Origin: Deinococcus sp.
Lineage (GTDB): Bacteria > Deinococcota > Deinococci > Deinococcales > Deinococcaceae
NCBI GenBank assembly: GCA_018260375.1
Contig: JAGLBF010000069.1
Coordinates: 1 to 12,084 of the forward strand
Direction: 5' to 3'
DNA: 12,084 nt
Below, one piece after another: positions 1 to 5,333 of the stretch. Position numbers and translations under genes: made by a program. The notes under the pieces are model-generated. The model searched no databases and was not told the origin of the DNA. It saw only the letters and a program-made list of their open reading frames with translations. How positions within the stretch are numbered: the first letter of the stretch is position 1; every line of letters begins with the position of its first letter.

Positions 1-52
1 GAAAAGCGCCGCCTGCGGCTCCATACCGCGCAGTCCGTATGCTGTTCCCACT

Positions 53-105
53 CGTATCCGCTCAGATTGATTCGGAAGTACGCCAAATCAATCGGAATCT
101 GTATG
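53..105. repeat. Dispersed palindromic repeat, left copy
   Basis: This stretch matches the reverse complement of 12032-12084 over 52 positions with three mismatches; 65-99 is a perfect 35-nt match. The core is itself an inverted repeat: GATTGATT (65-72) pairs with AATCAATC (86-93). It lies outside any convincing gene. Small intergenic palindromic repeats are known in Deinococcus genomes, so this is probably one of a multi-copy family. Positions 1-52, GC-rich with small self-complementary pieces, may belong to the same element, because the right copy runs off the window at the matching point. I cannot count genomic copies from here. Confidence 0.85.
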
Positions 106-144
106 AGACAAGCTCATGTGATCTGCAAGTGGTGCACTCCCCTA

Positions 145-172
145 GGCAGCAGCTTCTGCCGTGTTTATTTTT
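145..172 (+). terminator. Possible weak intrinsic terminator
   Basis: A 5-bp stem GGCAG (145-149) / CTGCC (156-160) with a 6-nt loop is followed by a T-rich run, GTGTTTATTTTT. It could end a transcript entering from the left of the window. The stem is short and the T tract interrupted, so this is a tentative call. Confidence 0.3.
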
Positions 173-210
173 GCCTGCCCTCTACCCGCAACACCAAAGG
201 CCCGGCGCAC

Positions 211-216
211 TACATT
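211..216 (+). promoter_or_regulatory. -10-like element of a leaderless start
   Basis: TACATT is followed by exactly 7 nt and then the ATG at 224. No Shine-Dalgarno sequence precedes that ATG. A -10 hexamer at this distance would start the mRNA at or next to the A of the ATG, the leaderless layout frequent in Deinococcus. The -35 region (GCAACA, 188-193, spacer 17) is a poor match. The identical 7-nt gap recurs at 2159 (minus) and 8281 (plus). Confidence 0.5.
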
Positions 217-223
217 AAGTTTC

Positions 224-868
224 ATGACGACGCCTTCCCTGTGGATCCAAAGTGCCGACCAACTTCTGAGTGCCACTGCCAGCCACCAGCCTACTCCTGG
301 GGGCGGTAGCATTGCGGCGCTGAGTGGGGCGTTTGGCACTGGCCTGGTGGCTATGGCCCTGAGTATCAGTGAGCGAAAGGCGCACAAAAAAGGCGGCAAG
401 CTGAGCGCCTGTGCCCAGCAAGGTACGGCGCAACTCAGCGAGCAGCAGGCCCAACTTAAAGCCCTCGCAGACGCTGATGTAAGCGTATTTGCTCAGTATA
501 TAGCGGCGGCCAAATTGCCCAAAGACACCAGCGAGCAGCAGCAAACGCGCCAGCACGCCCTGGCTCAGGCAGGCGCGGCGGCGCGTCAAACCCCCTTAGC
601 GATTGCCCAGGTGTGTGTACAGGCCCTGCAAACGGCCCAGGCTATTCTTGCTGATATAGACAAGGGCGTGGTAAGCGACGTGGGCGCCGGTGCGGCCCTG
701 CTGCGCGGTGCGGCAGACGCGGCCCTGCTGACCCTGGATATCAATGTGCTACACCTAAAAGGCGAGGAACAAGCCCACTGGCAAGCCCAGCGCCGCGCCC
801 TTGCCCAGCAAGCCGCCGACCTGAGCGGGCAACTTCTGGCACAGGTGGGGGAGAAGATAAGGGGCTGA
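224..868 (+). CDS. Cyclodeaminase/cyclohydrolase family protein (FTCD C-terminal type)
   Basis: A 214-aa stand-alone protein of the formiminotetrahydrofolate cyclodeaminase / methenyltetrahydrofolate cyclohydrolase family, an all-helical fold acting in one-carbon folate metabolism in the cytoplasm. The family signature PTPGGGS-(I)AALSGAFG lies at residues 23-38, followed by the usual long helices. Length suits the single-domain bacterial members. I chose ATG 224 and not an upstream in-frame start at 161 because homology begins only a few residues after residue 1, the extra 21 residues look unlike the family, and a -10-like TACATT sits 7 nt upstream (leaderless start). It converges on the rRNA pseudouridine synthase with a 77-nt gap in which I see no good terminator. 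The actual substrate cannot be told from sequence; no other folate gene is nearby. Confidence 0.85.
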   Translation: MTTPSLWIQSADQLLSATASHQPTPGGGSIAALSGAFGTGLVAMALSISERKAHKKGGKLSACAQQGTAQLSEQQAQLKALADADVSVFAQYIAAAKLPKDTSEQQQTRQHALAQAGAAARQTPLAIAQVCVQALQTAQAILADIDKGVVSDVGAGAALLRGAADAALLTLDINVLHLKGEEQAHWQAQRRALAQQAADLSGQLLAQVGEKIRG

Positions 869-945
869 TGCAAACTGCGCCTTATTCCAGCACCGTCCGT
901 AATTTCAGCACTGGCCGAAAGGTGCCGCCCTACTTTTACGCCCCT

Positions 946-1698
946 CTATCCCCAGCGCTCATGCGTCAGCTTCTGCTTGCGGTGCCATACATTTTCGGGC
1001 ACCAGCTCAGGGTGCTCTAGGTCGTGTAGGTCGCGCTCGTCCAGTTCGCGCCACTCGCCGGGGCGCAGGTCTTCTAGCCACAAACCGCCCAGGCGCACCC
1101 GTACCAGCCGTGTCACGGGGTAGCCTACGGCTTCTAGCATGCGCCGCACTTGGCGGTTGCGCCCTTCGCGGATGGTGACATACAGGCCCAGGCCCGCACG
1201 GTCTACTCTGGCGGGGGCCGTCAGGCCGTCTTCTAGCTCTATCCCGTCTTCCAGTTCGTCCAGTACCTCATCACTGGGAAGGCCGCCGTCTATCCAGGCG
1301 CGGTAGACCTTTTCGTGTTGGTAACGCGGGTGGGTAAGGCGCAGGGTCAGTTCGCCGTCTGTGGTGAGCAGCAATAGCCCCTCTGAGTCGCGGTCAAGGC
1401 GGCCTACGGGGTGCAAGCCTGGCACCTGTGGCACATAGTCCAGTACGGCGGGGCGGCCCTTTTCGTCATGCGAGGTGGTGATGATGCCGCGTTTTTTGTA
1501 CATGGCAAAGGTGCGGTGCGCGGCAGGCTGAGCCACAATTTGCCCGTCTACCACCACCAGATCATCTTCGGTGACGCTCTGGCCCAGCGTCGCCACGTCG
1601 CCGTTCACCTGCACCCGCCCGGCCGTGATCAGTTCTTCAGCGGCGCGGCGCGAAGCCACTCCCGCGCGGGCCAGTCTTTTTTGGAGTCGTTCGGTCAT
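946..1698 (-). CDS. rluB: rRNA pseudouridine synthase, RluB/RsuA family
   Basis: A 250-aa cytoplasmic enzyme converting a specific uridine in rRNA to pseudouridine. An S4 RNA-binding domain fills residues 1-45 (RLQKRLARAGVASRR, then the GRVQVNG turn). The catalytic domain carries GRLDRDSEGLLLLTTDGEL from about residue 99; Asp102 in GRLD is the expected nucleophile. The motif EGRNRQVRRMLEAVG follows, also typical of the family. RluB acts on 23S rRNA helix 89 and RsuA on 16S rRNA; length and motif wording fit RluB slightly better, but the subfamily is not certain, so read the symbol as family level. The ATG has only a weak AGGA-like upstream sequence 11 nt away. Its upstream region carries three 16-bp tandem repeats. 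A four-helix membrane protein gene lies upstream on the same strand. Confidence 0.88.
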   Translation of the reverse strand: MTERLQKRLARAGVASRRAAEELITAGRVQVNGDVATLGQSVTEDDLVVVDGQIVAQPAAHRTFAMYKKRGIITTSHDEKGRPAVLDYVPQVPGLHPVGRLDRDSEGLLLLTTDGELTLRLTHPRYQHEKVYRAWIDGGLPSDEVLDELEDGIELEDGLTAPARVDRAGLGLYVTIREGRNRQVRRMLEAVGYPVTRLVRVRLGGLWLEDLRPGEWRELDERDLHDLEHPELVPENVWHRKQKLTHERWG

Positions 1699-1704
1699 GA
1701 GGGT

Positions 1705-1710
1705 AATATC
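1705..1710 (-). promoter_or_regulatory. Possible -10 of the pseudouridine synthase gene
   Basis: On the minus strand GATATT lies 6 nt before the ATG, again a near-leaderless spacing. No recognisable -35 is present at the usual distance; that place is taken by the 16-bp tandem repeats, which would fit an activator-dependent or repressed promoter. This is inference from spacing alone. Confidence 0.3.
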
Positions 1711-1712
1711 CT

Positions 1713-1760
1713 TTGGTATGAGTTACGACTGGTATCAGTCACTACTGGTAGAAGTCACTA
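1713..1760. repeat. Three 16-bp tandem repeats upstream of rluB
   Basis: Three head-to-tail units occupy 1713-1728 (TTGGTATGAGTTACGA), 1729-1744 (CTGGTATCAGTCACTA) and 1745-1760 (CTGGTAGAAGTCACTA). Units 2 and 3 match at 14 of 16 positions, units 1 and 2 at 12 of 16. The array ends 14 bp before the rluB ATG and covers the place where a -35 would be, so it may be a set of protein-binding sites. I know of no regulator with this site. Confidence 0.75.
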
Positions 1761-1763
1761 CAG

Positions 1764-1794
1764 AAAAAAGCGGTAAACCAGCCGTCAGCTACCG
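1764..1794 (-). terminator. Possible terminator after the membrane protein gene
   Basis: On the minus strand CGGTA pairs with TACCG (1790-1794 with 1771-1775) around a 14-nt loop that can hold a small inner GC pair. Six T residues follow almost directly. The stem is short, so the call is weak, but it sits just after the stop codon at 1818. Confidence 0.35.
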
Positions 1795-1817
1795 GTTCGT
1801 TGATAGAGCGTCGGCTG

Positions 1818-2159
1818 TCACCCGTCTGTGGCCATGATGCCGGCCACTGCTGCCGCGCCCAGTAAGGTGCAGACGACCAGTAGTGCTGCGTGCGGTTCAG
1901 CGCCTTTGAGGGCGGCGGGCAGCAAGGTGGCGAGGGTCAGCAGATTGACCAGCACCATGCCCCAGCGCAGCAGTGTGTGGGGCCAGCGCGGAGCCAGGGC
2001 CAACATAATGCCCCACGCCATCAGCGCTGCGCCGCTAAGCCGTGCCAGCCACATAGGGTGAATACCCAGCATGACGGCGAGCGTGTCGGGGAAAAAGTAC
2101 AGCAGCAGGCCCACAGGTAAAAAGTGCAGCATTGAGACGGAATAGGCCAGGCGTAACAC
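1818..2159 (-). CDS. Small four-helix membrane protein, function unknown
   Basis: A 113-aa hydrophobic protein with four likely transmembrane helices at about residues 5-23, 38-56, 63-83 and 90-110, joined by short loops. It has no catalytic motif that I recognise. The start is GTG at 2159: there is no Shine-Dalgarno, but TACACT lies exactly 7 nt upstream, so the transcript is probably leaderless. An internal ATG at residue 10 is the alternative start, but it would cut into the first helix. The gene is divergent from rpsB and its promoter overlaps that of rpsB. It could be a small inner-membrane protein of unknown role; nothing in the neighbourhood assigns a pathway. Confidence 0.7.
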   Translation of the reverse strand: MLRLAYSVSMLHFLPVGLLLYFFPDTLAVMLGIHPMWLARLSGAALMAWGIMLALAPRWPHTLLRWGMVLVNLLTLATLLPAALKGAEPHAALLVVCTLLGAAAVAGIMATDG

Positions 2160-2166
2160 GCCCGGT

Positions 2167-2196
2167 AGTGTAGCGCAATAGGGCCGGGCGTGCTAA
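2167..2196 (-). promoter_or_regulatory. Leaderless promoter of the four-helix protein gene
   Basis: On the minus strand TTAGCA (2196-2191), an 18-nt spacer and TACACT (2172-2167) form a plausible sigma-A promoter, and the GTG start follows after 7 nt. The -35 overlaps the -10 of the rpsB promoter on the other strand. Confidence 0.5.
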
Positions 2197-2199
2197 AAT
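2191..2199 (+). promoter_or_regulatory. Extended -10 promoter for rpsB
   Basis: TGC-TAAAAT (2191-2199) is an extended -10 element (TGN plus a 5-of-6 hexamer). The hexamer 17 nt upstream, TAGCGC, is a poor -35, as often tolerated with an extended -10. Transcription would start near 2206 and leave a leader of about 113 nt. Confidence 0.5.
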
Positions 2200-2205
2200 C
2201 TTTTT

Positions 2206-2318
2206 TTGGGTGTCCCCGCGTACCCATTTGCTGCGCTCAAGCGTCGCGGCAAAGTCTGGGAGTTGTTCCTGGCACGTGGATGACAAATTTCAATTATCAA
2301 CGCTTAGGAGAACCAAAC
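2206..2318 (+). promoter_or_regulatory. Structured rpsB mRNA leader
   Basis: The leader contains an 8-bp hairpin, TTGCTGCG (2228-2235) with CGCGGCAA (2245-2252), one G-T wobble and a 9-nt loop. A weaker GGGTG/TACCC hairpin (2208-2225) comes before it. S2 controls its own mRNA through a leader structure in some bacteria; whether this hairpin does so here is inference. A clear AGGAG (2306-2310) sits 8 nt before the rpsB ATG. Confidence 0.4.
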
Positions 2319-3107
2319 ATGTCTTACATCGGTATGAAGCAGTTGCTAGAAGCGGGCGTACACTTTGGTCACGAAACCAAGCGCTGGAACCCTAAGTTTA
2401 AGCGTTTTATCTTTGCTGAGCGCAATGGTATTTTTATCATTGACCTGCAAAAGACCCTCAAGCAAATTGACCGCTCCTTTGACTTTATCAAAGACCTCTC
2501 CGAGCGCGGTGGCACCATTTTGTTTGTGGGTACCAAAAAGCAGGCCCAGGAAATTGTAGAGTTGGAAGCCCGCCGCACGGGTATGCCCTACGTCACCAGC
2601 CGCTGGCTAGGCGGCATGCTGACCAACTTCCGCACCATGCGTACCCGCATTGACCGCCTGGCTGAGCTGGATGAGCTGTTTGAATCAGGCCGCATCAACG
2701 ACCGCCCCAAGGCCGAGCGTATCCAGCTGGGTACCGAGCGCGACCGCTTGCTGCGTTTTGTCGGCGGCATCCGCAAAATGACCCGTCTGCCCGACGCGAT
2801 TTTTGTTATTGACCCCACCAAAGAAGTGATTGCTGTGCAAGAAGCCAACAAGCTGGGTATTCCCGTTATTGCGCTTGCCGATACCGACTCTGACCCCGAT
2901 GTGATCGATTACATCGTGCCGGGTAATGACGACGCGATTCGCAGCATTCAGCTGATTACCCACCGCGTAGGCGACCTGATCGTTGAAGCCCGCGGTGCCA
3001 GTGAAGACGTGAGCAGCCAGCTTGAAGGCGAAGAGAGCAGTCAAAGCGTTCAAGCCGACGATCAGAGCCAGGTCGCTGACGTCACAAGCAGCCAGGGCCG
3101 TAGCTAA
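2319..3107 (+). CDS. rpsB: 30S ribosomal protein S2 (uS2)
   Basis: A 262-aa protein of the small ribosomal subunit that sits on the back of the 30S between head and body. The N-terminus MSYIGMKQLLEAGVHFGHET-(K)RWNPK and the later SRWLGGMLTNFRT, LPDAIFVIDP and GIPVIALADTDSDP stretches are diagnostic of S2. The last 35 residues or so are acidic and Ser/Gln-rich and look disordered, a common variable tail in this family. ATG 2319 is chosen over in-frame codons upstream (for example ATG 2280) because homology starts exactly there and AGGAG lies 8 nt before it. It is followed by tsf after a terminator-like hairpin, the standard bacterial order. Confidence 0.98.
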   Translation: MSYIGMKQLLEAGVHFGHETKRWNPKFKRFIFAERNGIFIIDLQKTLKQIDRSFDFIKDLSERGGTILFVGTKKQAQEIVELEARRTGMPYVTSRWLGGMLTNFRTMRTRIDRLAELDELFESGRINDRPKAERIQLGTERDRLLRFVGGIRKMTRLPDAIFVIDPTKEVIAVQEANKLGIPVIALADTDSDPDVIDYIVPGNDDAIRSIQLITHRVGDLIVEARGASEDVSSQLEGEESSQSVQADDQSQVADVTSSQGRS

Positions 3108-3123
3108 ACCTAAGCCGTAGAAT

Positions 3124-3179
3124 GGGGGTTGTAGGCTGTAGGAACCAATTTTCCCGCACCCTATAGCCCCCGTTTTTTT
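3124..3179 (+). terminator. Intrinsic terminator/attenuator between rpsB and tsf
   Basis: A 12-bp stem, GGGGGTTGTAGG (3124-3135) with CCTATAGCCCCC (3160-3171) including two G-T wobbles, closes a 24-nt loop. GTTTTTTT follows. It would end or thin transcription after rpsB; because I see no separate promoter in the 30 nt before tsf, partial read-through is the likely purpose. Confidence 0.75.
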
Positions 3180-3208
3180 GCCCCTATTCACTTTTGGAGG
3201 ATACCGAT

Positions 3209-4006
3209 ATGATGGAATCAATAAAAAAACTGCGTGAACTGACCGGTGCTGGCATGATGGACGTCAAAAAAGCCCTGTCTGACGCGGGCAATGACGAAGA
3301 CAAAGCGGTGGCCCTGCTGCGCGAGCGCGGTATCGTGAAGGCGGCTAAAAAAGCTGACCGCGAAGCCAAAGAGGGCTTGGTGCGCTTTGTGGTGCAAGAC
3401 AGCAACAAGGCCGCGATGGTAGAAGTCAACAGCGAAACCGACTTTGTCGCTCGCAACTCTGACTTTCAGGCCCTGGTTGAAAAGCTGGCCCAAGCCGCAC
3501 TGCAAGCCAAGACTGACGATGTAGAAGTATTCAAAAACTTTGAACTTGACGGCGAAAAGGTGGGCGACATTGTTGCTGCTGCCGCTGGAAAAATCGGTGA
3601 AAACCTGGTGCTCAACCGCGTAGCCTACATGGAAGGCAACAACGTGGCGGGCTACGTGCACAGCAACGGCAAAATTGGCGTGCTGGTCAACTTGGAAGGC
3701 GGCGAAGGCTCACACGCCAAAGACGTGGCCCTGCATGTGGCTGCCGAGCGCCCCCAGTATTTGACCCGCGACGAAGTAAACGCCGCCGACATTGAAAAAG
3801 AGCGCGAAATTCTGACCAACAAGGCCATCAATGAGGGCAAAAACCCCGAACTGGCCGCCAAAATTGTCAACGGTCAGATTGGCAAGTTTTACGAAGAGCG
3901 CGTGCTGCCCGAGCAAAAGTTTGTCAAAGACAACAGCAAAACTGTGAGTCAGCACCTGGGCGGCGCGGCGGTACAACGCTTTGTCCGCTTTGAAATCGGT
4001 TCTTAA
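3209..4006 (+). CDS. tsf: Elongation factor Ts
   Basis: A 265-aa guanine nucleotide exchange factor that releases GDP from EF-Tu during translation. Residues 1-50 form the UBA-like N-terminal domain (KLRELTGAGMMDVKKAL). The EF-Tu contact motif TDFVAR lies at 77-82 within NSETDFVARN. The full-length core with both subdomains is present, unlike the short Thermus EF-Ts. ATG 3209 is preferred: GGAGG at 3196-3200 lies 8 nt upstream, and an upstream in-frame TTG (3194) overlaps that site. ATG 3212 is the only close alternative. It lies behind the rpsB terminator and is followed by its own strong terminator, so rpsB-tsf forms one unit. Confidence 0.97.
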   Translation: MMESIKKLRELTGAGMMDVKKALSDAGNDEDKAVALLRERGIVKAAKKADREAKEGLVRFVVQDSNKAAMVEVNSETDFVARNSDFQALVEKLAQAALQAKTDDVEVFKNFELDGEKVGDIVAAAAGKIGENLVLNRVAYMEGNNVAGYVHSNGKIGVLVNLEGGEGSHAKDVALHVAAERPQYLTRDEVNAADIEKEREILTNKAINEGKNPELAAKIVNGQIGKFYEERVLPEQKFVKDNSKTVSQHLGGAAVQRFVRFEIGS

Positions 4007-4064
4007 TACAACTGTGCCCCTTTAACGAGCCTGTAGTACAGAGGTTATGGTAGACAGCTTATTC

Positions 4065-4113
4065 TGAGGGCCGCCTCACGTCCAGTAGCCCAGTGTGGTT
4101 GCTGGATTTTTTT
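4065..4113 (+). terminator. Strong terminator after tsf
   Basis: The stem TCCAGTAGCC (4081-4090) / GGTTGCTGGA (4097-4106) has 10 pairs with two wobbles and a 6-nt loop, followed by seven T residues (4107-4113). A small hairpin, TGAGG (4065-4069) / CCTCA (4074-4078), precedes it. Confidence 0.85.
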
Positions 4114-4139
4114 AGAGGCTAAGCAGTCTGATGTTAGCG

Positions 4140-4177
4140 TACGGATTTCAATTCAATCACGTCGTTTCTGATTCAAT
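4140..4177. repeat. Possible decayed copy of the dispersed repeat
   Basis: Starting with TACGGATT, this stretch matches the right-end repeat (from 12034) at about 24 of 38 ungapped positions. It also holds a 20-bp-spaced direct repeat, ATTCAAT-[C/G]-ACG (4151 and 4171). AT-richness could explain part of the match, so this is weak. It lies in the 292-nt gap between tsf and pyrH, where otherwise only the tsf terminator and the pyrH promoter were seen. Confidence 0.25.
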
Positions 4178-4226
4178 GACGGCAGTTGATTGTTTAGCGC
4201 CCTATTACTGTCTATCAGCGCGTCTG

Positions 4227-4255
4227 TTACTGGTCACTCTTTGATATTTTATAGT
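4227..4255 (+). promoter_or_regulatory. Putative pyrH promoter with TGGTCACT element
   Basis: TATAGT (4250-4255) matches the -10 consensus at 5 of 6 positions; TTACTG (4227-4232) is a weak -35 with a 17-nt spacer. The sequence TGGTCACT (4231-4238) ends 11 nt before the -10, and the same octamer has the same spacing in front of frr. Confidence 0.5.
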
Positions 4256-4298
4256 GTAGCCGCCCATCACTGATACAAGCACTTGCTACGGAGGAATT

Positions 4299-5009
4299 AT
4301 GGCGTATAAACGAGTACTATTAAAGCTTTCGGGCGAGTTTTTGGCGGGGCCACAGGGCTTTGGCATCAGCCCTGAAACCACCGCGCAGCTGGCACAACTG
4401 ATTGTGGGTGCTCTTGAAGGCACGGGTATAGAGTTGGCTATCGTCATTGGTGGGGGCAACCTGTGGCGCGGAGCGCGAAACGGGCAAGGTATGGATCCTG
4501 CCACTGCCGATTATATTGGCATGCTAGGCACAGTGATGAACGCTATGGCCCTGCAAGATGCGATGGAAACGGCGGGCGCCCCCACCCGCGTTATGAGCGC
4601 TATACAGATGCAAGCGGTTGCCGAGCCGTACATTCGCCGCCGCGCCATACGCCACCTAGAAAAAGGCCGCGTGGTTATTTTGGGTGGCGGCAACGGTGCG
4701 CCCTTTTTTACCACTGACACCACCAGCACCCTACGCGCCCTAGAGATTGGGGCCGACGTGGTGCTGATGGCCAAAAACAAAGTGGACGGCGTATATGACG
4801 CTGACCCCCAAAAATTCCCCGATGCCAAACGCTTTGAACGCCTGAGCCATATGGACGTGGTTGAGCAGCGCCTGGCCGTTATGGACGCCACTGCCCTGAC
4901 CCTGTGTATGGACAAGTCACTGCCCATTGTGGTCTTTGACCTGTTCGAGGAAGGCAATCTGAGCCGCCTCCTGGCAGGCGAGCGAGTTGGTACACTGATT
5001 GATAGCTAG
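4299..5009 (+). CDS. pyrH: Uridylate kinase (UMP kinase)
   Basis: A 236-aa bacterial UMP kinase of the amino acid kinase fold, making UDP from UMP and ATP; it works as a hexamer in the cytoplasm and feeds RNA, DNA and cell-wall precursor synthesis. Visible motifs are LLKLSGE (7-13, phosphate-binding Lys9), IGGGNLWRG (50-58), DYIGMLGTVMNA (71-82), GGGNGAPFFTTDT (129-141) and KNKVDGVYDADP (159-170). The third glycine-rich motif has Asn132 where many enzymes have Thr, a tolerated variant. GGAGG lies only 4 nt before the ATG. It is preceded by its own promoter and separated from frr by 324 nt, an unusually wide gap for this pair. Confidence 0.97.
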   Translation: MAYKRVLLKLSGEFLAGPQGFGISPETTAQLAQLIVGALEGTGIELAIVIGGGNLWRGARNGQGMDPATADYIGMLGTVMNAMALQDAMETAGAPTRVMSAIQMQAVAEPYIRRRAIRHLEKGRVVILGGGNGAPFFTTDTTSTLRALEIGADVVLMAKNKVDGVYDADPQKFPDAKRFERLSHMDVVEQRLAVMDATALTLCMDKSLPIVVFDLFEEGNLSRLLAGERVGTLIDS

Positions 5010-5020
5010 AACCAGTCGGC

Positions 5021-5049
5021 GGGACGCAGGCGGTAGGAAAAGTTATAGT
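5021..5049 (+). promoter_or_regulatory. Possible promoter inside the pyrH-frr gap
   Basis: GGGACG (5021-5026), a 17-nt spacer and TATAGT (5044-5049, 5 of 6 consensus). It would start transcription near 5056, four bases before the ATG of a 69-codon ORF. Confidence 0.3.
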
Positions 5050-5059
5050 TTGGGTATTT

Positions 5060-5269
5060 ATGGCGCTGCTGCTGACCGCTGCGTGTCTTTACATCAAGCG
5101 CCGCACGGTCTTAGGCCACACGTTCTTTACCCTGCATGTTGCTGCAGGCGCTTGGCCGCTTTACAAGTCCCGTTGGCCGGGGTACACGCGCCCTATGACC
5201 TATGCTCTACCCCCGTTTACTGCTGTTCCGTGTCATTGTACTGAGTGGTCACTGTACCGAATGATGTAA
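5060..5269 (+). CDS. Doubtful 69-aa hydrophobic ORF between pyrH and frr
   Basis: The pyrH-frr gap (5010-5333) holds one ORF with a plausible promoter. It begins MALLLTAACLYIKRR, one possible membrane helix followed by basic residues, then stretches with Trp, Pro and Tyr. The first 45 or so codons show the GC-rich third positions of neighbouring genes; the remainder does not. There is no Shine-Dalgarno and its end overlaps the putative frr promoter. I do not recognise a family. It may be a small membrane protein, a decayed gene or chance. Confidence 0.25.
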   Translation: MALLLTAACLYIKRRTVLGHTFFTLHVAAGAWPLYKSRWPGYTRPMTYALPPFTAVPCHCTEWSLYRMM

Positions 5270-5270
5270 T
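5242..5270 (+). promoter_or_regulatory. Putative frr promoter with TGGTCACT element
   Basis: TGA-TGTAAT (5262-5270) is an extended -10 with a 5-of-6 hexamer. TGGTCACT (5246-5253) ends 11 nt before the hexamer, exactly as in front of pyrH; the -35 position reads TGAGTG. Transcription would begin near 5277. Confidence 0.4.
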
Positions 5271-5333
5271 GCATCCATCTTAACGCTTACTTTCTCTTCA
5301 CTTTCTATATCCTGAACACAAGGAGAGTACACC

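Noticed and set aside
67..309. 80-codon plus-strand ORF at the left end
   Set aside because: It starts inside the dispersed repeat, overlaps the start of the cyclodeaminase-like gene in another frame and resembles nothing.
869..945. Terminator between the convergent cyclodeaminase and pseudouridine synthase genes
   Set aside because: Only 5-bp stems such as GCACC/GGTGC without a T tract; not enough to call.
2685..3221. 178-codon minus-strand ORF opposite rpsB
   Set aside because: It lies almost entirely under S2 and crosses the rpsB terminator; shadow of the real gene.
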